A DNA stretch of 64,000 bases, taken from contig NZ_FNCJ01000009.1 in the NCBI RefSeq assembly GCF_900100735.1, positions 124,001 through 188,000 on the forward strand, read 5' to 3'. Made by a program: the position numbers and the translations under genes. This document shows positions 57,076 through 64,000 of the stretch, one piece after another; the stretch's first letter is position 1, and each line of letters starts with the position of its first letter. The notes below the pieces were generated by a model. The model had not been told where the DNA came from. It did no database searches and was given only the letters and a program-made list of their open reading frames with translations. The DNA comes from Paraburkholderia phenazinium (GTDB lineage Bacteria > Pseudomonadota > Gammaproteobacteria > Burkholderiales > Burkholderiaceae).

Positions 57076-58290
57076 TCAGCGCGAAGTTGACGCGCGCACG
57101 ATCAATTCGCCCGGCAGCAGGCAGTCGCGCACGGCCGTCTGAACCCCGTCGATGCGCTCATGCAGAAACTCCACCGCGCGGTAGCCGATCTGATAGGTCG
57201 GCTGGCGGATCGTCGTGATGCCGGCGAATTCGGCCCATTCGGGGTCGTCGATGGAGAGCAACGCAATGCGTTCCTGCCAGCGCGCGCCGTAGCGTGTGTT
57301 CAGGTGACGGGCCAGACACAGCGCGACGGGAGCGTTGGCGGCGAACAGCGCGAGGCGACGTACGCCCTTGGCGGCAGCGCCGTGTGTATCGCCGGGGACG
57401 GCGCCAACTGGAGCGTCGTGCGGGGTACCGGCCGTGGTGGCATCGACGCTCGCCGCGTGCATGAGGTCGAGGGTGGCGCCATGCGTAAGGTCGACGGTGG
57501 CGCCAGTGGTGAAGTCGTGGGAGACATGGGCTGCGAGCTCGAGTGAAGCGTCCAGGGTGCGATCCAGCTCGGCCAAGGCGCCCTCCACTGCCGCTGCATC
57601 GCCCAGTTCCAGCACGACGGTCCGGCCTCGCGCACGCGCTTGCCCGTCGATCACCGCACGAAACGCCGCCTCGCGCAAGCGCCGCGAACTGACGTGCTCG
57701 AACGGTTGCACGACAAACCAGATGTCGTCGAAGCCGCGCTCCAGCAGATGGTGCGTGCCCAGTTCGGCCGCCGCCGTATTGTCGAGCCCGACCAGGTCGG
57801 CAACGAGACCATCCACCATACGGTCCACCAGCACGGCGGGAATCCCCCCTTCCCCGACCGGCCGCAAGGTCTCTTCACGCACGCCGAGCGCGTTGACGAT
57901 CACCCCCTCCACCCGGTAGGTGGTGAGCAGTTGCAGGTAGCGTCGCTCCATCTCCACTTCGTTGGCCGCATGGCAGATCAAGAGCATATACCCAAGCGCA
58001 TGGCAGGCTGCTTCGACGCCCTGCAGCACCTCGACCGAATACGGATTGGTCAGGTCCGCGACCAGCATGCCGATCAGCCGGTTGCGGCCGCGCTTCAGAC
58101 CGCGCGCCATCTGATTGGGCTGATAGTCGAGCCGTTCGATCGCGGCTTCGATGCGACCACGCAACTCCGGCGACAGCACGCTCAGCTCGCCGTTCAGATA
58201 GCGCGAGACGCTGGTCTTGCCGGTGCCGGCTTCGCGGGCGACGTCGCTGATGGTGGCGCGGCGCGGCGCGAGGGTATGCGGGGTGCTCAC
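57076..58290 (-). CDS. ptxS: LacI-family regulator of the 2-ketogluconate operon (PtxS-like)
   Basis: A 404-residue LacI/GalR-type repressor, longer than usual because of an insertion in the effector domain. The HTH region is TISDVAREAGTGKTSVSRYLNGELSVL and the hinge MARGLKRGRNRLIGML. Near residues 245-290 an Ala/Thr/His/Asp-rich stretch of imperfect TxDLTHGA repeats has been inserted into the ligand domain. Starts with GTG at 58290, 7 bp after kguD. The position in the kgu operon and the TGGAACCGGTTCCA operator upstream of kguE suggest PtxS, which senses 2-ketogluconate. Confidence 0.85.
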   Translation of the reverse strand: MSTPHTLAPRRATISDVAREAGTGKTSVSRYLNGELSVLSPELRGRIEAAIERLDYQPNQMARGLKRGRNRLIGMLVADLTNPYSVEVLQGVEAACHALGYMLLICHAANEVEMERRYLQLLTTYRVEGVIVNALGVREETLRPVGEGGIPAVLVDRMVDGLVADLVGLDNTAAAELGTHHLLERGFDDIWFVVQPFEHVSSRRLREAAFRAVIDGQARARGRTVVLELGDAAAVEGALAELDRTLDASLELAAHVSHDFTTGATVDLTHGATLDLMHAASVDATTAGTPHDAPVGAVPGDTHGAAAKGVRRLALFAANAPVALCLARHLNTRYGARWQERIALLSIDDPEWAEFAGITTIRQPTYQIGYRAVEFLHERIDGVQTAVRDCLLPGELIVRASTSR

Positions 58291-58297
58291 GGTGTGC

Positions 58298-59263
58298 TCA
58301 CTTGCGTAGAACGTCGCGATTCACGACGTTGCGCTTCAGCGTGCCGTCGAGCGCGGCGACGAGATTTTCGGCCGCGTTCGACGCCATCGCATGGCGCGTC
58401 TCGTGAGTCGCTGAACCAATGTGCGGCAGCGCCACCACATTGGGCAGCGACAGCAGCGGCGAACCGGCAGGCAGCGGCTCGGTTTCGAACACGTCGAGCC
58501 CTGCGGCGTGAATTGTACCGGCTCGCAACGCGTCGACCAGCGCGGCCTCGTCGACAGTCGCGCCGCGCGAGGCGTTGATCAGGATCGCGCTTTTCTTCAT
58601 CGCGCGCAGTTCGGCCGCGCCGATCAGGTGCTGCGTCTCGGGCGTGAGCGGCACCTGCAGACAGACGAAATCGGCCGTCGCCAGCAGCTCGGCCAGTTCG
58701 ACGCGGCGCGCGCCATAGGCCTCTTCCGCTTGCGGGTTCGGGCTGCGGTTGGTGTACAGCACCTGCATGTTGAAACCGAGCGCCGCGCGCCGCGCCACAG
58801 CGCCGCCAATGCGACCCAGCCCGACGATGCCGAGCGTCTTGCCCTGCACATCCACACCGAACTGCGCGGGGCCGATGCTGCTGTGCCACTGCCCGGCCTT
58901 GACCCAGTCGGCCAGTTCGACCACCCGGCGGGCCGTCGCAAGGATCAGCGAAAACACCGTATCGGCGGTCGATTCGGTTAGCACGTCGGGGGTGTGCGCG
59001 AGCACGATGCCGCGCTGCGTGAGATCGGCGACATCGAAGTTGTCGTAGCCCACCGAGATGGTCGAGAGCGCCTTGAGCCGGGTTGCGCCGGTGAGCATGG
59101 CCGGGGTGATCTTCACGCTCGCGCCGATCGCGCCGTCCGCATCCTTGAGCGCGGCGACGAACGCATCATGTTGCGCGGCGTCGACCTGCACGACCTCGGC
59201 ATGCTCGCGCAGATAAGCGAGCACATCGTCGGGCAGCGGCTTGTAGGCGACAATCTTTTTCAT
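58298..59263 (-). CDS. kguD: 2-ketogluconate-6-phosphate reductase / 2-hydroxyacid dehydrogenase
   Basis: A 321-residue D-2-hydroxyacid dehydrogenase. The cofactor motif GKTLGIVGLGRIGGAVARRA is at ~145-165, and the catalytic Arg, Glu and His appear as INASRGATVDE, GLDVFETEPL and ALPHIGSATHETR. In the kgu pathway the enzyme reduces 2-keto-6-phosphogluconate to 6-phosphogluconate, which enters the Entner-Doudoroff route. It could also act on glyoxylate or hydroxypyruvate (GhrB). Only 4 bp after kguT. Confidence 0.85.
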   Translation of the reverse strand: MKKIVAYKPLPDDVLAYLREHAEVVQVDAAQHDAFVAALKDADGAIGASVKITPAMLTGATRLKALSTISVGYDNFDVADLTQRGIVLAHTPDVLTESTADTVFSLILATARRVVELADWVKAGQWHSSIGPAQFGVDVQGKTLGIVGLGRIGGAVARRAALGFNMQVLYTNRSPNPQAEEAYGARRVELAELLATADFVCLQVPLTPETQHLIGAAELRAMKKSAILINASRGATVDEAALVDALRAGTIHAAGLDVFETEPLPAGSPLLSLPNVVALPHIGSATHETRHAMASNAAENLVAALDGTLKRNVVNRDVLRK

Positions 59264-59267
59264 CTGC

Positions 59268-60551
59268 TTATTTTCCTTGCAATGGTGTGGCGACGAGCTG
59301 CGCGGCGGCCGCCGGCTGCGGCTTCACGGCGAGCGTCAAAATCACGGCGGCGACCAGCGCCACGCTCATGAACGCATACGATGCAGCCGGAGAGCCGGTG
59401 GCGCCGTTCAGATAGCCGACCACATACGATCCGACGAATGAGCCGAGCGCGCCCATGCTGTTGATCAAGGCCATTGCACCACCGGCAACATTCTTCGGCA
59501 ACAGTTCCGGCACGATGGCGAAGAACGGTCCATACGGCGCATACATCGCCGCCCCGGCGACGACCAGCAAGGCGTACGAAATCCAGAAATGCGTCGAGCC
59601 GATGGCATAGGAGGCCGCAAACGCCACCGCACCGATCAGCAAAAACGGCCAGACGAACACCTTGCGACGATTCAGTTTATCCGAAGCCCACGAAGCACCC
59701 AACATGGCGATGGTCGCGGCCAGATACGGCAGCGCCGAGAGCCAGCCGGTTTCCACCATCCCGAGCGTCGAGCCGTTCTTGAGAATCGACGGCAGCCACA
59801 GCACGAAACCGTAGACGCCGATACTCCAGCAGAAATACTGTGCGCACAACTTGATCACCGCGGCGGAGCGGAACGCTTCGGCGTAGTTGCGCATTGGCTT
59901 GATGGCAGCCTGTTCGGCACGCAAGGTTTCGGCGAGATCGTCTTTTTGCTGTTGCGTGAGCCACGACACCTGCGCCGGCTTGTCCTGCACGATGAACCAC
60001 CAGCAGACGGCCCAGATGATGGCCGGCGCGCCTTCCGCGATGAACATGTGGCGCCAGCCGAACGAGTGCACCAGATACCCGGACACCACCGACATCCACA
60101 GCACCGTCACCGGATTGCCGAGGATCAGGAAGGTGTTGGCGCGCGAACGCTCGCGTTTGGTGAACCAGTTGCTGATAAAAATCAGCATGGCAGGCATCAC
60201 GGCGGCTTCGACCACGCCGAGCAGAAAGCGGATCACCATCAGCGACGGGATATTGCTGACGATACCCGTGAGCGCCGCGCAGCCGCCCCACAGGATGAGG
60301 CTCCAGAACACCAGCTTTTTGACGCTGCGGCGTTCCGCATAGATCGCGCCGGGGATCTGGAAGAAGAAGTAGCCAAGGAAGAACAGCGCCCCGATCAGCG
60401 ACGCCAGCCCCTTGCTGATGCCGAGATCCTGATTGATCCCGGCCGCCGACGCGAAGCCGAAATTCGCGCGGTCGAGGTACGCGAGGCTGTAGGTGATGAA
60501 TACGATCGGCATGATCGTCCACCAGCGGCGAATCGCAAGCGATGAGGTCAT
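59268..60551 (-). CDS. kguT: MFS transporter, 2-ketogluconate (KguT-like)
   Basis: A 427-residue MFS protein of the anion:cation symporter branch with 12 helices. First helix region: MPIVFITYSLAYLDRANFGFASA; loop: RFLLGVVEAAVMPAMLIF; NWFTKRERSRAN. Its place between kguK and kguD makes it the likely 2-ketogluconate importer. Start ATG 60551, with AGGAG 7 nt upstream. Hexuronate or galactarate uptake is an alternative. Confidence 0.83.
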   Translation of the reverse strand: MTSSLAIRRWWTIMPIVFITYSLAYLDRANFGFASAAGINQDLGISKGLASLIGALFFLGYFFFQIPGAIYAERRSVKKLVFWSLILWGGCAALTGIVSNIPSLMVIRFLLGVVEAAVMPAMLIFISNWFTKRERSRANTFLILGNPVTVLWMSVVSGYLVHSFGWRHMFIAEGAPAIIWAVCWWFIVQDKPAQVSWLTQQQKDDLAETLRAEQAAIKPMRNYAEAFRSAAVIKLCAQYFCWSIGVYGFVLWLPSILKNGSTLGMVETGWLSALPYLAATIAMLGASWASDKLNRRKVFVWPFLLIGAVAFAASYAIGSTHFWISYALLVVAGAAMYAPYGPFFAIVPELLPKNVAGGAMALINSMGALGSFVGSYVVGYLNGATGSPAASYAFMSVALVAAVILTLAVKPQPAAAAQLVATPLQGK

Positions 60552-60689
60552 GGATGTCTCCTATCCTGAGTCCTGAATCCGTTGGATCGGGGTGCCGTGG
60601 GTTGCCGGGTGCTTATACCAGCGTCTGCGGCATCTTGTTGTTATGTTTGAAGAGTTTTACTTCAAAGGGCTTAAGTCCAAGCCCATGCC

Positions 60690-61676
60690 TCAAGCGCCGT
60701 GGGTCAAAGCAGCACCCGTGGCGCAGGCATCGGCCTGCTCCAGAACGTCGAGCTCGGCGCGGGTCGGCAGGCCGTCCGAGTCGCCGATCACCTGGATCGC
60801 CAGCGCGCCAATCCGGTTGCCGCGCGCCACGGCTTGCGGCAGCGACCGGCCTTCCAGCAAGGCGCTGACCACGCCGACCGCAAAACCATCGCCCGCCCCC
60901 ACGGTGTCGACCACCCTGGCGACCGGCTGGGCGGCGACCATGCCTTCATCGTCCGCCGTGCGGTAATAGGCGCCCTGCGCACCGAGCTTGATGATGACGC
61001 CACTTGCGCCGCGCTCCAGATAGAAGCGCGCAATGTCCTCAGGCTTCGTATACCCGGTCAGGATCTCGCCTTCGCCGATGCCCGGCAACACCCAGTCCGC
61101 GAGTTCAGCCAGTGCATTCAGGCTTTCGACCATCGCCGCACGCGACGGCCATAGCGTCGGACGCAGGTTCGGATCGAACGAGATCGTCTTGCCTGCGGCT
61201 CGCATTTCTCGCGCCAGCAGGAAGGCCAGTTCGCGCGACGACGCGGAGATCGCCGGCGCCACGCCGGTCAGGTGCAGGTGGCGCGCCGGCAGCACGTAAA
61301 ACGGCGCGTAGTCGTCCGGCGACAGATGACTGGCCGCCGAACCTTTGCGGAAATATTCGATGGCCGGGTCGCTGCCGTCGTCGTTTTTCGACTTGAGCTG
61401 AAAGCCCGTGGGATAGCGCTCGTCGGTCGTCACGCGCTGCTGGTCAATGCCTTCGCGGCTCAAGGTCTCGCGCACAGACTGGCCGAACGAATCCTTGCCG
61501 ACCCGGCTCATCCAGCCCACCTTAAAACCGAGCCGCGCGAGACCGATCGCCACATTCAGGTCAGCGCCCGCGACGCGTTTGGTGAACTGGCCAACCCCCG
61601 CGAGCGGGCCGGTTTCGGCGGCGACGAACATCGCCATTGCTTCGCCGTAGGTGATGACATCGAGTGTCGGATTCAT
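60690..61676 (-). CDS. kguK: 2-ketogluconate kinase (PfkB family)
   Basis: A 328-residue PfkB-type sugar kinase. VITYGEAMAMFVAAETGPLAG is its N-terminus, GADLNVAIGLARLG the substrate loop and DTVGAGDGFAVGVVSALLEG the ATP site with the catalytic Asp. In this operon it is expected to phosphorylate 2-ketogluconate at C6. It could be mistaken for 2-dehydro-3-deoxygluconokinase (KdgK), a close relative. Start ATG 61676 follows AGGAG at 5-6 nt. Confidence 0.85.
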   Translation of the reverse strand: MNPTLDVITYGEAMAMFVAAETGPLAGVGQFTKRVAGADLNVAIGLARLGFKVGWMSRVGKDSFGQSVRETLSREGIDQQRVTTDERYPTGFQLKSKNDDGSDPAIEYFRKGSAASHLSPDDYAPFYVLPARHLHLTGVAPAISASSRELAFLLAREMRAAGKTISFDPNLRPTLWPSRAAMVESLNALAELADWVLPGIGEGEILTGYTKPEDIARFYLERGASGVIIKLGAQGAYYRTADDEGMVAAQPVARVVDTVGAGDGFAVGVVSALLEGRSLPQAVARGNRIGALAIQVIGDSDGLPTRAELDVLEQADACATGAALTHGA

Positions 61677-61740
61677 GCGGTCTCCTGATCGTATGAGTTC
61701 ATGCCGTGCGCGTGGGCATCCAGCGGATTCGCTTGGCCCA

Positions 61741-62583
61741 TCACGCGCTAGCCAGCCATGCAACGTAATGCGACGCGTCCGCTGCGGCACGGCTCGTGTC
61801 AAAGGGGAATTCGATGCCGCGCGGCGCCTCGCGGGGCAAGAGCCGCAGGGCCGCGGCGAATGACGGATCGTCCGCCGCCGGGGCCACCGCAAAGCGTCGT
61901 GCGCCCTCGCCCGCGACCGCCTTGCAGTGGATATATTCGACACGCGGCGCGAGTTGCCGCGCGGCTTCGAGGGGCGCTTCGCCCGGCCACTGCCAGTTGC
62001 CGATATCGAAGGTCATGCCGAGGACGTCCGCCCGTCCCTCGCGCTGCAATGCGTCGAACAGGCTGGCGAACTGGACCAGCAAACCGCCTTCGCGCAATTG
62101 GCCGTTTTCGACCACGAGGCGCGCACGTACGCCCTGCAGGCAAGCGGCGATCCGGGCGCCATATGCGTGGGCCTGGCCGTTAGCAGAGAAAGAGAAATCG
62201 TCGCGCGCGCGGTCCGCATTCACGGAGCTACCCGCTTCGCCCGTGCCAGCACCGAACCCGCCAAGCTGCAGCTTCACGAAGCGCGCGCCGAGCGCATCCG
62301 CCTGCGCCGTGGCGAGCCGCAAGGCGGCTTCGTCGAGCGCACCGCTTGCCGTGTAGAGCGTCGCGGGCGTCGAGAACACCGGCCACATCCCGTGCGCGGC
62401 GATCGTTTCGCCGAGCGCACGCAAGGCCGGCAAGCCAGCCTGCGCCTCGGCGGCAAACAGCTCGCAGCGCACCTCGAAGGCCGCCGCACCCGCGCGCGCC
62501 GCGACTTCCGCCCAGACCGCGTGGCCGTCGCTCCGAATCGCATCGGCGCCGAAAGCGCTCGCGACAATCGCTACCTCGGACAT
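61741..62583 (-). CDS. kguE: KguE-like TIM-barrel epimerase/isomerase
   Basis: A 280-residue xylose-isomerase-like TIM barrel of the sugar phosphate isomerase/epimerase group. MTFDIGNWQWPG and YIHCKAVAG are typical metal and ligand segments. KguE is the first gene of the kgu operon in pseudomonads, and its enzyme reaction is not firmly assigned. ATG 62583 is 50 bp downstream of the operator palindrome (52 bp from its centre). Confidence 0.8.
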   Translation of the reverse strand: MSEVAIVASAFGADAIRSDGHAVWAEVAARAGAAAFEVRCELFAAEAQAGLPALRALGETIAAHGMWPVFSTPATLYTASGALDEAALRLATAQADALGARFVKLQLGGFGAGTGEAGSSVNADRARDDFSFSANGQAHAYGARIAACLQGVRARLVVENGQLREGGLLVQFASLFDALQREGRADVLGMTFDIGNWQWPGEAPLEAARQLAPRVEYIHCKAVAGEGARRFAVAPAADDPSFAAALRLLPREAPRGIEFPFDTSRAAADASHYVAWLASA

Positions 62584-62618
62584 TTCGAAATTACCCTGCT
62601 TTCTGTCGATTCTGCACA

Positions 62619-62636
62619 AATGGAACCGGTTCCATT
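62619..62636. promoter_or_regulatory. Operator palindrome AATGGAACCGGTTCCATT upstream of kguE
   Basis: A perfect 18-bp palindrome with the ACCGGT centre shared with the TGAAACCGGTTTCA sites of Pseudomonas PtxS. It lies 36 bp before the kguE start codon, suited to repression of the kgu operon by the LacI-type protein encoded as its last gene. Confidence 0.8.
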
Positions 62637-62784
62637 AAATTGTTTAAAAAAAGCGCCAATGCGCTTCGATGGCCAGATAGTGCTCCTCGAGCGAACCTTA
62701 GCGCCATAGTGGAAATCCCTAAAACACGCTCGCAGCCTGTGATGTGCATTTGGCACGCTCCGGCGAGGCCGGGCTCCAACAGAA

Positions 62785-63711
62785 TCAGGCCGCATCCTCA
62801 GCGGTCAGCGTCAGAAACCGCTCGACCACCCGCGACGGTGCGCTGGCATGCGGGATCAGGATCGAGAAACGCCGTGTCAGCGGTTCGGGGCTGAGCGAGA
62901 ACAGGCATAAGGCCCCACCCTCGTGCCGCATCGACATGGCCGACACGAAGCCGATCCCCATCCCCGCGCGCACGGCCTCCTTCACACCTTCGACGCCGGC
63001 AATCTCGAGGGCGACCCGCATCGACACCCCGGCGCGCGCGAACGCCCGCTCGACCATCTGCCGCACGCCCGAGCCGGCCTCGCGCAGCACCAGCGGGTGC
63101 GCACCGAGTGCTTCCAGTTCGATCCGGCCGGCCGGCGCGCCGACACCCGGAGCAGCGCCGCACCCAGCAGCCAAACCCTGCGCGAGCGGATGCGAGCGCG
63201 GCATGATCGCCACGATCTCGTCCTCCCGCCATGGATGCACGGCGGTATCCGGCGGCAGATCGGCCCCAACCGGCCCTTCGACCATCGCGATATCGAGCGA
63301 AGCCAGCGCCCCGACGATATCGGCGGTATTGCCGTCGACGGTATGCAGGCTCACCTCCGGATAGCGCCGATGAAACCCGGCAATCAGATACGGCAACAGG
63401 TAGCTAGCCGGCGTCGTGCTCGCGCCGACCCGCAGCGTGCCGCTTTCCAGTCCGCGCAGCGCATCGCGGTAGGCATGCGCCTGTCGCCAGGTGTCGCGCA
63501 GACGGCTGGCGTAGCTGGCGAGCTGTTCGCCCGCCGGGGTCAGCCGCACGCCGCGGCCGTCACGCTGGTAAAGCGCCTCGCCGAACTCGTCCTGCAACTG
63601 GCGCAACTGCCCCGACACCGCCGGCTGCGACAGATGCAAGGCAACCGCGGCCCGGCTGATGTTGCGATGCTCGGCGACCGCGGCGAAGGTTATAAGCTGG
63701 TCAGGGGTCAT
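62785..63711 (-). CDS. LysR family regulator of the YeiH-type gene
   Basis: A 308-residue LysR regulator, HTH NISRAAVALHLSQPAVSGQLRQLQDEFG, wing YQRDGRGVRLTPAGEQL. The effector domain (RVGASTTPASYLLPYLIAGF and MVEGPVGAD) resembles CbbR/CysL-type proteins. A Gly/Ala-rich insertion (~ residues 195-210) lengthens it. ATG 63711 is used; a TTG 9 bp upstream is possible. Divergent from the YeiH-like gene, its likely target. Confidence 0.88.
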   Translation of the reverse strand: MTPDQLITFAAVAEHRNISRAAVALHLSQPAVSGQLRQLQDEFGEALYQRDGRGVRLTPAGEQLASYASRLRDTWRQAHAYRDALRGLESGTLRVGASTTPASYLLPYLIAGFHRRYPEVSLHTVDGNTADIVGALASLDIAMVEGPVGADLPPDTAVHPWREDEIVAIMPRSHPLAQGLAAGCGAAPGVGAPAGRIELEALGAHPLVLREAGSGVRQMVERAFARAGVSMRVALEIAGVEGVKEAVRAGMGIGFVSAMSMRHEGGALCLFSLSPEPLTRRFSILIPHASAPSRVVERFLTLTAEDAA

Positions 63712-63826
63712 GATGGACAAATATCGATCCAGCCGATAGTTTATGTCACAAATGACGATTTTTCATATCGATATATTCAAATTAGGATTAGCGCATCGAA
63801 TCAGAACCGCCTTCAAGGCGACCGCC
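63712..63826. promoter_or_regulatory. Divergent LysR/YeiH control region
   Basis: 115 bp, AT-rich. TATCGATA at about 63767-63774 and ATATCGAT at 63721-63728 are repeated ATCGAT cores that could be LysR-type sites. No experimental basis. Confidence 0.45.
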
Positions 63827-64000
63827 ATGTCCACCGCCCAGCTTCACGCCGCTCACGGCCACCCCGTTTCCTCCACCCGAGGACAGCTCAACGGCATCCT
63901 GTTCGTCGCCCTGTTCGCCGCCGCCGTGACGCGCATCGCTGCGCTGCCGGCGATTGCCGGTCTCGGCCTTAGCCCGCTGATCGTCGGCATCGTCGCCGGC
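63827..64000 (+). CDS. YeiH-family membrane protein (partial)
   Basis: 58 codons run to the window end without a stop. After a polar N-terminus (MSTAQLHAAHGHPVSS), the sequence becomes hydrophobic, with ILFVALFAAAVTRIA and LGLSPLIVGIVAG, like the first helices of the YeiH/putative sulfate exporter family. AAGG lies 8 nt before ATG 63827. Function inferred only from this fragment and the divergent LysR gene. Confidence 0.65.
   Translation, partial: MSTAQLHAAHGHPVSSTRGQLNGILFVALFAAAVTRIAALPAIAGLGLSPLIVGIVAG

Noticed and set aside
1..64000. tRNA genes, rRNA genes, IS elements or phage genes
   Set aside because: No cloverleaf with a GGTTCGA-type arm, no transposase or integrase motif and no flanking inverted repeats were found by eye.

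Overview
The window is GC-rich beta-proteobacterial chromosome, most likely Paraburkholderia or Burkholderia. This rests on family content rather than on a database search: DUF2827, DUF3443/DUF2844, DUF4148 and DUF4019 proteins, a giant trimeric autotransporter, a prkA-yeaH-spoVR operon, a ribose operon and a 2-ketogluconate operon with its own LacI-type regulator. I see no tRNA, rRNA, insertion sequence, prophage or CRISPR array.

Layout. 1-7.2 kb: a partial Ala/Ser-rich protein, a small thioredoxin-like protein, an FNT-family anion channel, then a stand-alone histidyl-tRNA-synthetase-like gene preceded by a histidine leader peptide and a terminator hairpin. After that come a decayed RibD-like fragment, a small membrane protein, a quinone oxidoreductase/LysR divergent pair and a DedA-rhodanese fusion. 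7.4-18.3 kb: a 2267-residue trimeric autotransporter adhesin followed on the same strand by three DUF2827 glycosyltransferase-like genes and a DUF4019 gene, several joined by ATGA overlaps. 19-24.8 kb: a degenerate EAL protein, a DUF3443/DUF2844 pair, cbpA/cbpM and a CHASE-only sensor. 24.8-32.7 kb: a second oxidoreductase/LysR pair, an amino-acid ABC transporter without an ATPase, DUF4148-type small secreted proteins and an MHS-family transporter. 32.8-41.4 kb: prkA-yeaH-spoVR, a hydratase and a chemoreceptor. 41.7-47.9 kb: the complete rbsBAC-rbsR-rbsK operon. 48-57 kb: CorA, a lipoprotein, vapBC, an isolated cydX with a P-loop kinase, a saccharopine-dehydrogenase-like gene with an Lrp-type regulator, a LysR regulator and several small conserved proteins. 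57-62.6 kb: kguE-kguK-kguT-kguD-ptxS-like operon behind a perfect operator palindrome. 62.8-64 kb: a LysR gene divergent from a truncated YeiH-family gene.

The two observations I rank highest are both seen in the sequence. First, the HisRS-like gene at 2243-2900 sits behind a complete attenuator: a 34-codon leader with four consecutive His codons, a possible antiterminator pairing and an intrinsic terminator. Its own reading frame is broken by one extra base. Second, the Ser/Thr-rich adhesin is transcriptionally linked to three DUF2827 proteins, which suggests a dedicated modification module for its stalk.
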